This document shows, piece after piece, positions 35,601 to 46,177 of a stretch of DNA of 64,000 nt. Each line of letters begins with the position of its first letter. The stretch's first letter is position 1. Below the pieces are notes generated by a model. The model searched no databases and was not told where the DNA came from. It saw nothing but the letters and a program-made list of their open reading frames with translations. Source of the DNA: Caenorhabditis elegans (Eukaryota > Nematoda > Chromadorea > Rhabditida > Rhabditidae); contig NC_003283.11 in the NCBI RefSeq assembly GCF_000002985.6, positions 8,370,001-8,434,000 of the forward strand. The letters run 5' to 3'. A program made the translations under genes and the position numbers.

Positions 35601-38600
35601 TTTTTGAAAATAAATAGCTAAAAACCTCTGAATGTGTTATGGCGAAAAAAACATGAAGAGATGACCACCTCCTCGTTTTTAATCTGATCCGATTATGAGA
35701 GCAGGTTGAATGGCAAAACAACATGAAAATATGAAATGAATCGAATTCAACAAGCTCTTGATTTTTGGGTTTAGATTATGGAAGTTGGTGTGGGAGGGAT
35801 TAGATAGGAAATGATGGACCATTGAGTAGTGAAAGTTAATTGATGGATCGGAACATGGAAAACCATGACGTGGATCTCTTTTTGGATATCCGGAAAATTC
35901 AGTGATCGGGGTTCAATGACATTCGGATTCGGTCTACATATCCCAAAAAATGAATATTCAACGCAATCGAATGGATTGTAACACTCGAAAAGTAGGTCGA
36001 TCTATTTTTACTCAGAAAAAACTTTAGGCCGAGAAAAAAAATTCCAGTAAATCTCTGAGACAAATTGAGACAGTCACAGTAAGTATGGGATGTACTACTA
36101 ATTTGTCTCATTGGACAAGTTAAAGAGAAGAAGCTTCGAGGTAAAAGTTAAATGACGTATCGAGGAGGTGTAAGATTGGGGCGATGATTGCCACTTGTAA
36201 GTGTCGAAAGGCTTTTCACTTTTCGTCCTTTACCTTTGAAAGAATATAAATATGGAGGGACAAGCCTGTACTTTTTTATGGTTTTTTTTGTATCTTAAAC
36301 AGTTTCGCTGGAAATTGACAAATTGGGAAAAGGTTAGAGGTCATCAAGATGGAGTAGACTAAAACACAATGACCTTAAAAGTTGTTATCATATTACTATA
36401 CTAATCGACTAATAAGGCAAGAGGTTCAGATATCGGAGAAATTTGGAGAATTCTGAAGAGGTTTGAGGACGATAAGAAGAGATGATAGGGAGATTTTTAG
36501 AGTGATAAATAGAATTTATTTGAATATTGTGCTGGTATGTGCTCGTCATCTGGTTTGATGTAGTCAAATTACCGTATGACGTCACTCCTTTATTTGATGG
36601 TCCGTCTCGTCAACCATACGCTAGGCATGCGTAGCATTCAAGTGACTTCACTATTTAGTAATTTTTTAAGAGAAATGGTACAATTGTGAAATATAATCTA
36701 ATGAACCGAGAAAAAATTTTGGAAAGAATTTTAATTGCGCTAAACAATTTTGGATACTTTTCCAGCCACTTTAAACCATGCCAAATTATCTGTACAGTAA
36801 TTAATACAACTAACAAATTCATTTTCAATTGGTAGAATGAAAAAAAAACTCGTACAAACGTACATTTAGGTATGTCGACCTCATAATTATTTTATTTTTT
36901 TAAAAAACATGTTACTAGCCATTTAACATCAACCACTCTATTCAAATCAAAAAGGAACAAAAAAAGAAGAAACAAAATGATAAACACTCATACAAGGATT
37001 GGTTCCAATGTAGTCATATGTCTGGCAAATGAATGAAAAAGTTACACAGTTTTACAGTGTAAACACTGCCTCGCTCATGCAAAAACGGTTTTTGTGTAGG
37101 AGGAAGAAGAAGAAGAAGAGAAGGAGGGAAATGAAAACATGAAGGGACGAAATAAGTAAAAGAACTTAGAATGGTAAAAAGAGAGAAGGACAAGGCGTGA
37201 TTCGTATCACAACCCAACCCGAAATGGCATGGATGGACGTAGGTTGTCATATGGAGGAAAGAGGAAGACTGGGAGGTTGGATAAAAAAGGAGATGAACGG
37301 TAAATGGATGACTAGGATGTACAGAAGGTGAGTTGAAGATAGTGCATGGGATTGAGACACGCAGGCTTCGGAGGGCGATTGGCAAACTGTGCCCATTGCT
37401 AGATTGGGTAATATTATAAATAGAAGGGATGAAGAATTGAATAGAAAATATAAACAACTGATGGGAGTTTATGACTTAGAAATATGAAATAAAAAAGTGA
37501 GTTCAATATGAATAGGAAAAATATGGTAACTTCTTTTAATTTTCAGATATTAAGGAAAGTATTAGTATTTCCTTTTTGTGTAATCTTTGAGGAAATGCTG
37601 TACACTTTACTTTTGTTGATGATGGAAATTGATATTTTGACTTACATAATTCTGGATATTTTTTGAAAATTGGCAAAAATTTGTGAGAGCAGTTTGGTGG
37701 GTCCACAAGGATCTGCATGCCTACATGGCAAATCTACAATTGTAAACGATCTCAGAAAGATTTCTGCGAATCTTTAGATTTTTCAAAATTTTTATCCCAG
37801 TAGCATTTTGTTTTCAGATTTTTCAGTTGTTCAAATTGAGTGAACCTTTATTAGGAACGCAATGCCAGTTGGAAAAGTACGGTATATACTTTTCTTTATT
37901 TTTTAGTCTTTCCATAATTGTTCAATAAGTCAAAAATTACAGAGGGGTGTGGACAGATAAACACGCGTCTCAAAATAAATTTGAAAAAATCAAAAGAAAT
38001 GGCGATGGCGAGACAGTGTTTTTTGAAGACATTTTTCTCCTACATATCTGCAGGGGTAAAAAATGAACTTTTCAAATTGGGCACAATTTTGGTGCCTGTG
38101 AAAGTTTAAAAATAGACACGAAACATTGATATCTACCAAATTTGGGTGAGTTAACGAAAGTGTCAACATATTGAGCTATTAACATTTTAACGAGGTTTTA
38201 GTAAATATCATTACGGTAAAAAATGAAAAAAACTATTTTGGATATATTCAGTACTTTCAGGAAACCCCCTTGCTGATGTCATATGAAAATAAACGTTTTT
38301 TTTTCAGAATTCAACACGCTATTTTTACACGCGCCGTCCACATTAAACTTGATCAAAACTCAAGAAAAAGTGGGACTTTCGGATGGAAAAAAGGAGCCAT
38401 TTGTAGTCACGCATCACATTTCATCGCACATAATTTGTCTTAAAGTATGCTCATAAATCAAACCGATTCGTTTTCCGAGTCGTTTTTGGTTTCATAGATT
38501 AGAGGACATTGGAATTGGAGGGAGGAGATTAGAAAATGGATTGATGCAGTGAACTGATAGAGATTGGAAAATTGAATGAGATGATTTGGCTTTGATTTGA

Positions 38601-40679
38601 TTTGATTTGACTAGGAAATTAGAATTAGAATAAGATAAAGTTAAAGGAATTGGGGAAAGAAGTGTAATTTATTTGCTTTTTTCTCATCATAGATAGTAAA
38701 CAGGAAAATGTTTTTTTAACGTTACCGTATTTTTATCAACTCAACAAAGTTTTCCAATAACTTTCAAACTTCAAAAAAAAACGGTTTTAATTGAAATTCG
38801 AAGTTAGAATACACAAATTCATGTAAAATCAAATACAAAATCAAACAGTTCTGGACAATTTCCTAAAGTTGAAAAGCTTTGAAGTATAGATCATAATTTT
38901 CGGAAAATGTTCCAGAGTGATATATTTTTTAAATAAATTATAGGACATAATTTCAGTCTAAAAATGAGCTTTTACAGTATAATTTACGAACTCTAAAACG
39001 GAATAATGAAACTTCTCAAATTATAGATCTAGAACTCTCGAATGAGTAAAAATGAGTACAACGTATACTAGAATTGAGATTAAATGGATTTGAATTAATT
39101 AATATTCTCAAAATTAGACAATAGAATGCACAAAAAAGTGAAATTGAGAAAAAATCTTCAATGGATGGATTCAATAGAATAGATAAGTATCTAGAGTAAT
39201 ATTAAGGAAAACAACGTTTGAAAATACTGGAAATAATGGATTGCACTAGCAGAACTCTCTGTGAAATCTTACGGAGACACGTCAGACTTGTACGTTGTTT
39301 TCATTGGTTTCATTCAAATTGACATAAAAGTGACATATTAAATAAGTATAGTAAGAAATTAAAATAAGTGAGAAAGAGAGAAAGTAGTGATTTTGATTAG
39401 AGGGCCAAGAGAAAAAGTGGCTCTCTCGTGGTCATGAAATTGGATTTATAATATTATATACATGATTTTTAGTTTTTTTAGTTCTAGATTTAGCCTCCCC
39501 GCTTATTTCTCCACACCGGCCATTGATAAACAAGTATAACGTTATTTTTGGTAGTTGTACAAAGATGTGGACCCCTTTTTCTCAACAAACATAAACAAAT
39601 ATTGATCAAATCGAATCAATATATAATCAGTGAGAAGAAGAGCGACCGATAGATGTCGAAAAATGCAATGACCCAAATAAACATAGTCTGTAGAAAAGTC
39701 GGAAGAAAAAAGAGAAAAAGGAATCGAAAGTCGGATCGGGAAAATGAAAAAAGAGATATCTGGGCTTGGAAGAAAGAATATGAAGAAGAAGAAGACGGAC
39801 TGTGTGTGATCAGATAGGAGGACGAGTGGATAAAAAGGGTGATCATGAGACATTTGGAAGAGACGAGAGAGGGATAACTGACTGTTCGCACCTCCGTCCA
39901 GCTTCATCGTTCGTTGCAAACAGGCTATGATGGACACTCATCGGCGAATTGTAGGAGGGAAACATTCGGAATGGCAGGAGGCATATGTTTTAGAAGATGT
40001 TACAGTTATTGGTACCGTATCAATGTTTACAATAAAAGTTGTGTAAAGTCTAGAAAGGATTATTATATCGGTCAGACATCTTGTGATCATTGGACCTTAA
40101 GAATTGGATATCTTCAGCGGGGATTTTGTAGATATACCTTCATAAATAGTCTAAAATTACCAAATAACAAAAGATTTTAGATTCTGCAAAAATTTCAGTC
40201 AATTGAAAATTGTCGTACTTTCAACAAAAAAATAAAAAAAAAACATATTATTGGTTTATCTAGTGTTCATTCTATAGCCCGCATATCTACACAAACGTTT
40301 TGTAAAATTTAATTTTGCTGTGTACAAAGTGTCCCACAATATGCTCATCATAGCGTTTTGTACTTAAAATAACTTTTCGAAAAAATTCAGAAGTCATGAT
40401 TTTTAGTTCTCTATTTGAGCAAGGGGTTGCATATTTTAAAAATATAAAATTTATTTTCTGCAGGTTTTCGACTATTTAAATTTGAAATTCCGGAATAATC
40501 ATTATGTACATTGTACGTCTGCCTGTGTCGTACATCTCTACCATCCTAAACTATGATCTCCTGAATTGAATTGTCCAATGGATTACAATAGATTATAGAC
40601 GCATCGAAACTCAACATATCGTCCATTAGTTCTATCCAACCACCCTTTTTTGTTCAATTTTTTGATAATTTTTTACAAA
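32637..40679. other. Eight-kilobase gene desert, purine-rich on the plus strand
   Basis: No gene is firmly supported in this 8-kb stretch. The plus strand is repeatedly GAAGAAGA-rich, for example at 37090-37130, 38500-38640 and 39700-39800. Transcript-sense pyrimidine bias of this sort is typical of long worm introns, so part may be a 5' intron of the minus-strand gene to the left. A TTTGA/GATTT pentamer run lies at 38590-38612. A weak open frame at 39914-40180 (+) has no initiating ATG at its start. Confidence 0.4.
38590..38612 (+). repeat. Short GATTT tandem repeat
   Basis: Four near-perfect copies of a TTTGA unit lie in otherwise AT-rich DNA. It is a simple-sequence repeat with no implied function. 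Confidence 0.5.
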
Positions 40680-41769
40680 ATGCCAACTTCACTCGCGTTT
40701 TTAATTGTACTTCTTGTTTCAACTGTAAATTCTTTGGATCTGAATGATATTAGTGAGTTAAAATTTCGTTTTGATCAATTTCAAAAAAAAAACAGTCTGA
40801 AAAGTATTCTTCTGCTTTCGAATTTGAATTCGAAGTTTTTAAAAGATGCAGTGGGTTTGTTGAACATTATCCCAAATTTCGCATCCAACAAAAAGCGATT
40901 AAACAACTTATATCTCGGTTCTCTATGGTTTTATCAAAAATATTGTCAACTGATGAATACGTGGAAAATGTTTCTCTATATGTTGGCTGTATAACTTTTT
41001 TGATAAAACTGTATATAACCGAGATATAAGTTGCCAAATTAGACGAAAGGAAAAAGCGAGAACAAAGGAACCTAGCAGTAGACTTCTACCTCTAGATTTT
41101 GACAGTCTTAAAAAGTTTTAACATACTCAGAAAAAATAAAGACGAATCCCACTACGATTTCTACAACTACACTTTTGACAACGACAACACCAGAATACGT
41201 GACATTTACAATCGTTGATCCTGGAGCAATGCTCATTGATTGTCCTGGTGGATGTCCAACCGGGTGGCAATATCTCAATTCGAAATGCTATAAGGTTCTT
41301 ATTCATTTTCATTGTCTGTCTTTGAAAGTTCAATTACAGAAATTCGATGCAGCTGTCACGTACGCGGGTGCCACATCTGCTTGTGCTGCTCAGGGTGCAG
41401 AACTTGTTACAATTGACAGCTTCGACGAGAATGATGCTTTGAGAAGTAAGTATAACTCTGAATATTTGGAACATTCTGATATGTATCTTGAATTCAGAAG
41501 CATTTGACACTAATGCTCTAGTTGACGAGACTAAGGAAACATGGATCGGCTTGAAATCATTAAGTGGTGCATGGCAGTGGGCTGATGGTTCTTCAGCAAC
41601 TTACACTAATTGGGCTCCATCACAACCTTCGAGCAATGGTCTTTGCGTTCAGATGATCACAGATTCATTGAGCAACGCTACCTATAAGTATCAACGTGGA
41701 GGTTGGAAGACTTACGGTTGCGGGAAAACATCTGCGAGTTACATTTGTGAGAAGGGAGCAAGTGCATAA
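40680..41769 (+). CDS. Secreted C-type lectin domain protein
   Basis: Four exons, 40680-40752, 41131-41294, 41340-41445 and 41498-41769, give 204 codons. The signal peptide (MPTSLAFLIVLLVSTVNS) is followed by a Thr-rich linker (about 30-45) and one C-type lectin fold: CPTGWQYLNSKCYK, a helix with YAGATSACAAQGAELVTI, WIGLKSLSGAWQWADGS, W-x-PSQPS and a closing YICEKG. In the calcium site the usual EPN or QPD triplet reads QPS, so carbohydrate binding of the classical type is doubtful. Such clec genes are abundant on chromosome V and often immune-induced. Intron 1 contains a large hairpin. The gene converges on vha-18 with 116 bases between stops. AATAAA is at about 41780. Confidence 0.85.
40904..41033. 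repeat. Inverted repeat in intron 1 of the lectin gene
   Basis: CAACTTATATCTCGGTT (40904-40920) is perfectly reverse-complemented at 41017-41033. Similarity continues inward through TTTTATCAAAAA on each side, giving arms of about 40 bases and a loop near 45. It resembles a small MITE or a relic of one. It lies wholly within the intron. Confidence 0.7.
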
Positions 41770-41885
41770 CAAGTCGAAATAAATAAGTTTATGAATGCGA
41801 TAATTTGACTAATTGGACCGAATACACATAAGAATGACATATTTTAACAGTTGCTATAAAATACGAGACTAATTACAGAAAAAGA

Positions 41886-43475
41886 TTAGATTTCAAGCCC
41901 AAGATCTTTCCAATTGTTGATCATTAATTTTTGTGCAGCAAGAAGAGCGTGATAGCGAACATTCGGATCCTTCACAGTCAGCAGACGCATCATTGCTTCT
42001 TTACCACCGAGTTGTTCCACTTTAAGTTTGCCACGTGGATAATATCTGAAAAATTAATGTTTTAATGAATACAGTACAGTAATTTTCATAAATACCTGAC
42101 AAACTCTCCAATATCATGAGCAGCCACACAGAGCACTAATGGATCGTTACTCTTCTCAAGCATAGCCACCAAAAGCTTCAGAAGTTCCTGTCGGTTATCG
42201 TTAAGTCTGTGAGCATTCTCATTCCAAAAAACTTCACATTTGTGAGCAGGCGACCAATGGAGTGATCCCTGTCTGAGTTCATTTTCGTATTCATCGAAAG
42301 ATGTCAGCACTTGGACAACTTTTTTGAGTTCAGTCTGGAGATATACCATATCTTCCTGCAAACTTATAGTTCGATGAAGTCTTTCACTAATAAATTACCA
42401 CAAGGTCCACATCAGTAAATTTTCGATTCTCCAGATGATCCAGTTTAGTCGGAATACGATTTTGAATCATTTGAAGAGCAGCTTGCTTTTTCATGTAAAC
42501 ATCCTGATTTGAAGTGATAAGGTTCCGCAGTGTGGATACTACAATTCTGATTACTTTTTCCTTTTGACAATTGCCCAGAATTCCAGATATCGTTTGAATA
42601 AGATTCCCAGACAAAGCCACTTCTGCAGCATGTCCGTTGAAAGTGAGAAGCCACATGCAGAAAATTATTTGGTACTGAATTTGAAACCCGCATTTTCGAG
42701 TCGAATATAGAGCATGAGTCAGTGAGTCGTAGCCATTGATGTTGACAAATGAAACTCGATATGGATCGAATCTGAATAAAGTTTGCATGCATCTAACTGC
42801 TGTAACAATGTAGTCGTTGTTTGTTCCTCTATTCATCGCCTCTTTCAAAGATCCCATGCAATAGTCAAGTTCGTCTCCAGATAATCTGAAATAGTTAGAA
42901 TTAATTAATGTATCTCAAGCGTATCCAACTTTATATTTCCAAAAACAGCCATTTTTGTGAGAATCGAGAATGTAATATGTACAATGTATTGATCTTGACG
43001 ATGGAGAAGACCCATGAAAAAAGAAAAGGGAGATCTTTTCAGAAGAACTGCAACGTCTTCAAAAATAATTGTTCTTGTGACGTCTTCGCGGAGCATATCA
43101 TCGATCAGCGTTAGAGTGTACCTGACGTAATCATCTTTCGAAATCTGAAAAAAAGAAACTAATAATTTCGAAATAGGCTTATGAAATATGATTTCACCTG
43201 AGACATCAGATGAACAAAAGCGTACACAGCCTTTTCCTTGAAAACCGAGAGTACTGTGCTCCGTTCTGCCTCGTTTTCTGCTTGTTGATAAGTCACGATA
43301 AAGTCGTAATCACTTTGAGCAATCATTCTTGTTCTGAAAAATTACTACGTAATATGGAAGATAGATAGTAAATATACCTCGTGAAAAGTCCCCAATTGGT
43401 TTTCATTGCTCGAACTTTGTCGGCTTCTTTTTGAAAATGAGTGCGAATGAGATCCTGATTCTCCCCAAATACCAT
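41886..43475 (-). CDS. vha-18: V-type H+-ATPase subunit H (VHA-18)
   Basis: Six exons in transcript order, 43378-43475, 43198-43333, 42930-43144, 42399-42885, 42096-42355 and 41886-42045, give 451 codons. The protein is all-helical HEAT/armadillo-like, as in subunit H (Vma13), which joins the V1 sector to the stator and inhibits free V1. Family-typical stretches include [60 protein letters not shown] and the C-terminal [17 protein letters not shown]. No signal or membrane segment is present, consistent with a cytosolic V1 subunit. The acceptor GATTCAG lies 6 bases before the start and may be an SL site. Of the two worm subunit H genes (vha-15, vha-18), context points to vha-18. Confidence 0.9.
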
Positions 43476-44093
43476 TTTGAAACTGAATCAAAGAAAATTA
43501 ACTTTTAAAATGAGGACAAACACAGAACGTGGAAAATGTAGAAATGGAAAATCACGGTGGTACAGCAGCTAGATGAGTGCAAATGCGCTCTACCGAACAA
43601 ACCCAAATTTGACCGGTTAGGAAATTTTCAATCAAAAAAATTTTCAATAGAAAAGATAGAGAATTTTCTTGCGGCCATTTTTCATATGCATCGCAAATTC
43701 AAATTTGGGGTTAGTTTTCGAGATAGCAGCCAATATAGGTTTTCAGACTGAGTATCATAAACCAAGCCATCTAGTTTCTGTGCTACCATGAAATCCAACA
43801 CGGCGATGCGAACACGCTCTATTGCGAAAATTCAAGTTTTTTTTTTCAAAATTTCTCAAAATTTGATCATGATTTCGAGCGGTATTTTTTAATTTTTACT
43901 TTTTAGTTTCCGCGAATTTTTGATAAGTAAATTTTTTCGCTCACTCTTTGTTCATTTCATTCAGATGTTCCATTTCAAGGATTTTTTTCCTTTTTATTTT
44001 CTTTTCTGCCGGTGCTCCCAAGTTTTCTTGATTTATATTCTCTTCTTTTTCCATCATCATCACAGTTTGTAAATTTATTTTTCTAGATTCAAA
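43476..44093. promoter_or_regulatory. Divergent promoter region, vha-18 and pos-1
   Basis: These 618 bases lie between divergent starts. TTTTTCTAG ends at 44086, seven bases before the pos-1 ATG, a likely trans-splice or leader acceptor. The open frame 43557-43751 is not convincing. Confidence 0.5.
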
Positions 44094-44940
44094 ATGGCTG
44101 ACAACGATTTCCTGAGCGGTGAAGCAATCATGGTGTTCAAAAAGGAAATCCTTGACTCCCACAGCGATTTTACTCGATCGCTTTCACATCAGTCAGCATC
44201 CCCCGAAGCATATGATCAAGAGAATGTATTTTCTCAAGACTTCCAACCGTTCATGAAACAAGATAAGGAGACGCAGAATTCGGCTTCACAGCCAACTTCT
44301 GAACAATCGTTGGCCAATCGTGATCCTTGCACAGTTCCCGATGACCTTCGTGAAGAAATGATGCGTCAAAGGAGAAAGGAAGATGCATTCAAGACGGCTC
44401 TGTGTGATGCTTACAAACGCAGTCAGGCATGCTCATACGGTGATCAGTGCAGATTTGCTCACGGCGTCCATGAGCTTCGGCTTCCAATGAACGTAAGTAA
44501 TCGTTGATCCTACAAATTTCTTATTTTATGACTGGAATTTTCAGCCTCGTGGGAGAAATCATCCCAAGTACAAGACGGTTCTTTGCGACAAGTTCTCGAT
44601 GACTGGAAACTGCAAATACGGAACCAGATGCCAGTTCATCCACAAAATTGTCGATGGGAATGCCGCGAAGCTAGCAAGTGGAGCTCACGCTAATACTTCA
44701 TCCAAATCACCAGCAAGGAATGCTGCCGCACACAATCATTCACTCTTCGTGCCTCAGGGGTCGACAGATCGAAGCATGGATCTCAATCAGAGTCTACCAA
44801 TCCGTCAATCAGATCTCGTTCGTGCGTTTGCTCGTGCCACCCGTTTGGACGTATCTGGATACAATTCTACGGCTCAATTGGCACAATATTTCGAAAGCCA
44901 ATTCCAGCGGATTCAGCAGCTCTCCTCCCATCATCACTAG
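44094..44940 (+). CDS. pos-1: CCCH zinc-finger embryonic RNA-binding protein POS-1
   Basis: Two exons, 44094-44492 and 44545-44940, give 264 codons. Two tandem C-x8-C-x5-C-x3-H fingers are intact: C103, C112, C118, H122 and C147, C156, C162, H166. The single intron falls between them. Each finger is preceded by a (K/T)TxLC lead, as in TIS11-type proteins. The N-terminus is acidic and Ser/Gln-rich; the C-terminus is Ala/Ser/His-rich with a polar LSSHHH end. POS-1 is a maternal cytoplasmic regulator that binds 3' UTRs (for example glp-1 and neg-1) and is needed for posterior blastomere and germline fate; this is established knowledge. The transcript is itself under translational control, so the long downstream stretch should be its 3' UTR. 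Confidence 0.95.
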
Positions 44941-46177
44941 TTTCTCTCGTCGAAATTTCTGATCTTGACTAACATGTACTTTCTATTTTTTACTTATGGA
45001 TTATATAATCAAGTCCAATAACCTGGTGCAGTCCCAAGGACATCATCAATAATTTTCCCCATTTTTGTCGTTCTTTTTCTTCTCGAGTCCGACCCCAAAA
45101 TGTTGTATTCACAGGCTTTCAAAACTCACCCCCACATTCCCACATTTGTATCTAGTCTGTATATTATTGTTATCTTGAATTTTACCAATGTTTCGTTCTC
45201 AATTGCATAGCCCTCGTTATGTGGACTCATAAAATGAAATTTCTCGTAATCAGCATACAATTGTTTCAAGTTTTACGGTGCCTCTGCGGTATTAAAAAGT
45301 TCATAGAACCAGCTTACGGTACCATCATTTCTCAAGATTCTCGAGCTTTTTTAAAGACGCACGGATTTATTCAGATGGGTCTCGGCGCAAGAAAAGTTTA
45401 TGGTAGTTTTTATTTTTGAGGCTCTCATTTCTCAATGAATATACCCTTCATTTTTCTGTGAAAATTTTCTTAAAATGAAATAAACTAATTGAGAAATGCA
45501 AGAAAAAAAACGAAGAGGCAGCCTCAAGTATTCAAAAAAGACTTCCATAAACTTTTGCGCACCGAGACCCATTTGAATAAATTCGTGTGCCTTTAAGAAG
45601 GCGTGCAAAAATCTTGTGAAAAAACAATAAAAATTAATGTTTCCAATATTTAAAGCGCTCATTTTTATATTTGAAAACAACTGAATATTTCGTTTAAGGT
45701 TTATTACTTTATACTTTCCATCTCACAAAAATTGAGATGAGTACTGTAACTGACTGACGTGTTTGTGTTGTGTGTGAGGAAAATCAACTAGTTTCACAAT
45801 ACCAGTAGACTCAAATGAAACAATTGAAAATTGGGGGACAAAAATATCACTGCGGGAGCATGTGTCAAATCGGGGTGGGGGAAATATGAGAAGACTATGC
45901 CTAACACAAATTATCATGAGGGTGTGTGTGTGTTTAAAGGAATAAATATACGGGGAATGAATATACACATAAAATCGGTGTGGAGGGGCAACAAGAATTA
46001 GTTCTTTGTGTCGGGGGAAGGAAACAAATGCGTTTTACAATTTGATGGAGCATGGATGGGAAAGATGGGCACCAAGAAAATGGTGGTATGTTTGTGTCAT
46101 GATAAAAAACAACTTAAAGGGAATATATTGACTTTTGGGGCCTTTTTGTATTGAATCTATTCAACAATATACACACA
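44941..46177. other. pos-1 3' UTR and intergenic region with a large inverted repeat
   Basis: The first few hundred bases are probably pos-1 3' UTR. A long hairpin element lies at 45332-45616. The rest up to the lmd-3 stop is AT-rich, with a TG-rich patch at 45920-45933. No gene is supported. Confidence 0.5.
45332..45616. repeat. Large imperfect inverted repeat downstream of pos-1
   Basis: The segment 45332-45437, containing TTTATTCAGATGGGTCTCGG, reappears in reverse complement at 45490-45616 as TTTATTCAAATGGGTCTCGG. Identity across the arms is about 80-85 percent with small gaps; the spacer is about 50 bases. Both arms would encode similar peptides (FIQMGLGA) by chance of repetition. It looks like a foldback/MITE-type element. 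Confidence 0.75.

Noticed and set aside
37014..37457. 147-codon minus-strand frame rich in Ser, Phe and Pro
   Set aside because: It is the translation of a long purine-rich tract on the other strand and has no domain, signal or splice structure.
39914..40180. Plus-strand 88-codon open frame with several cysteines
   Set aside because: It begins at TTG, has no signal peptide or splice partners, and has no recognisable family.
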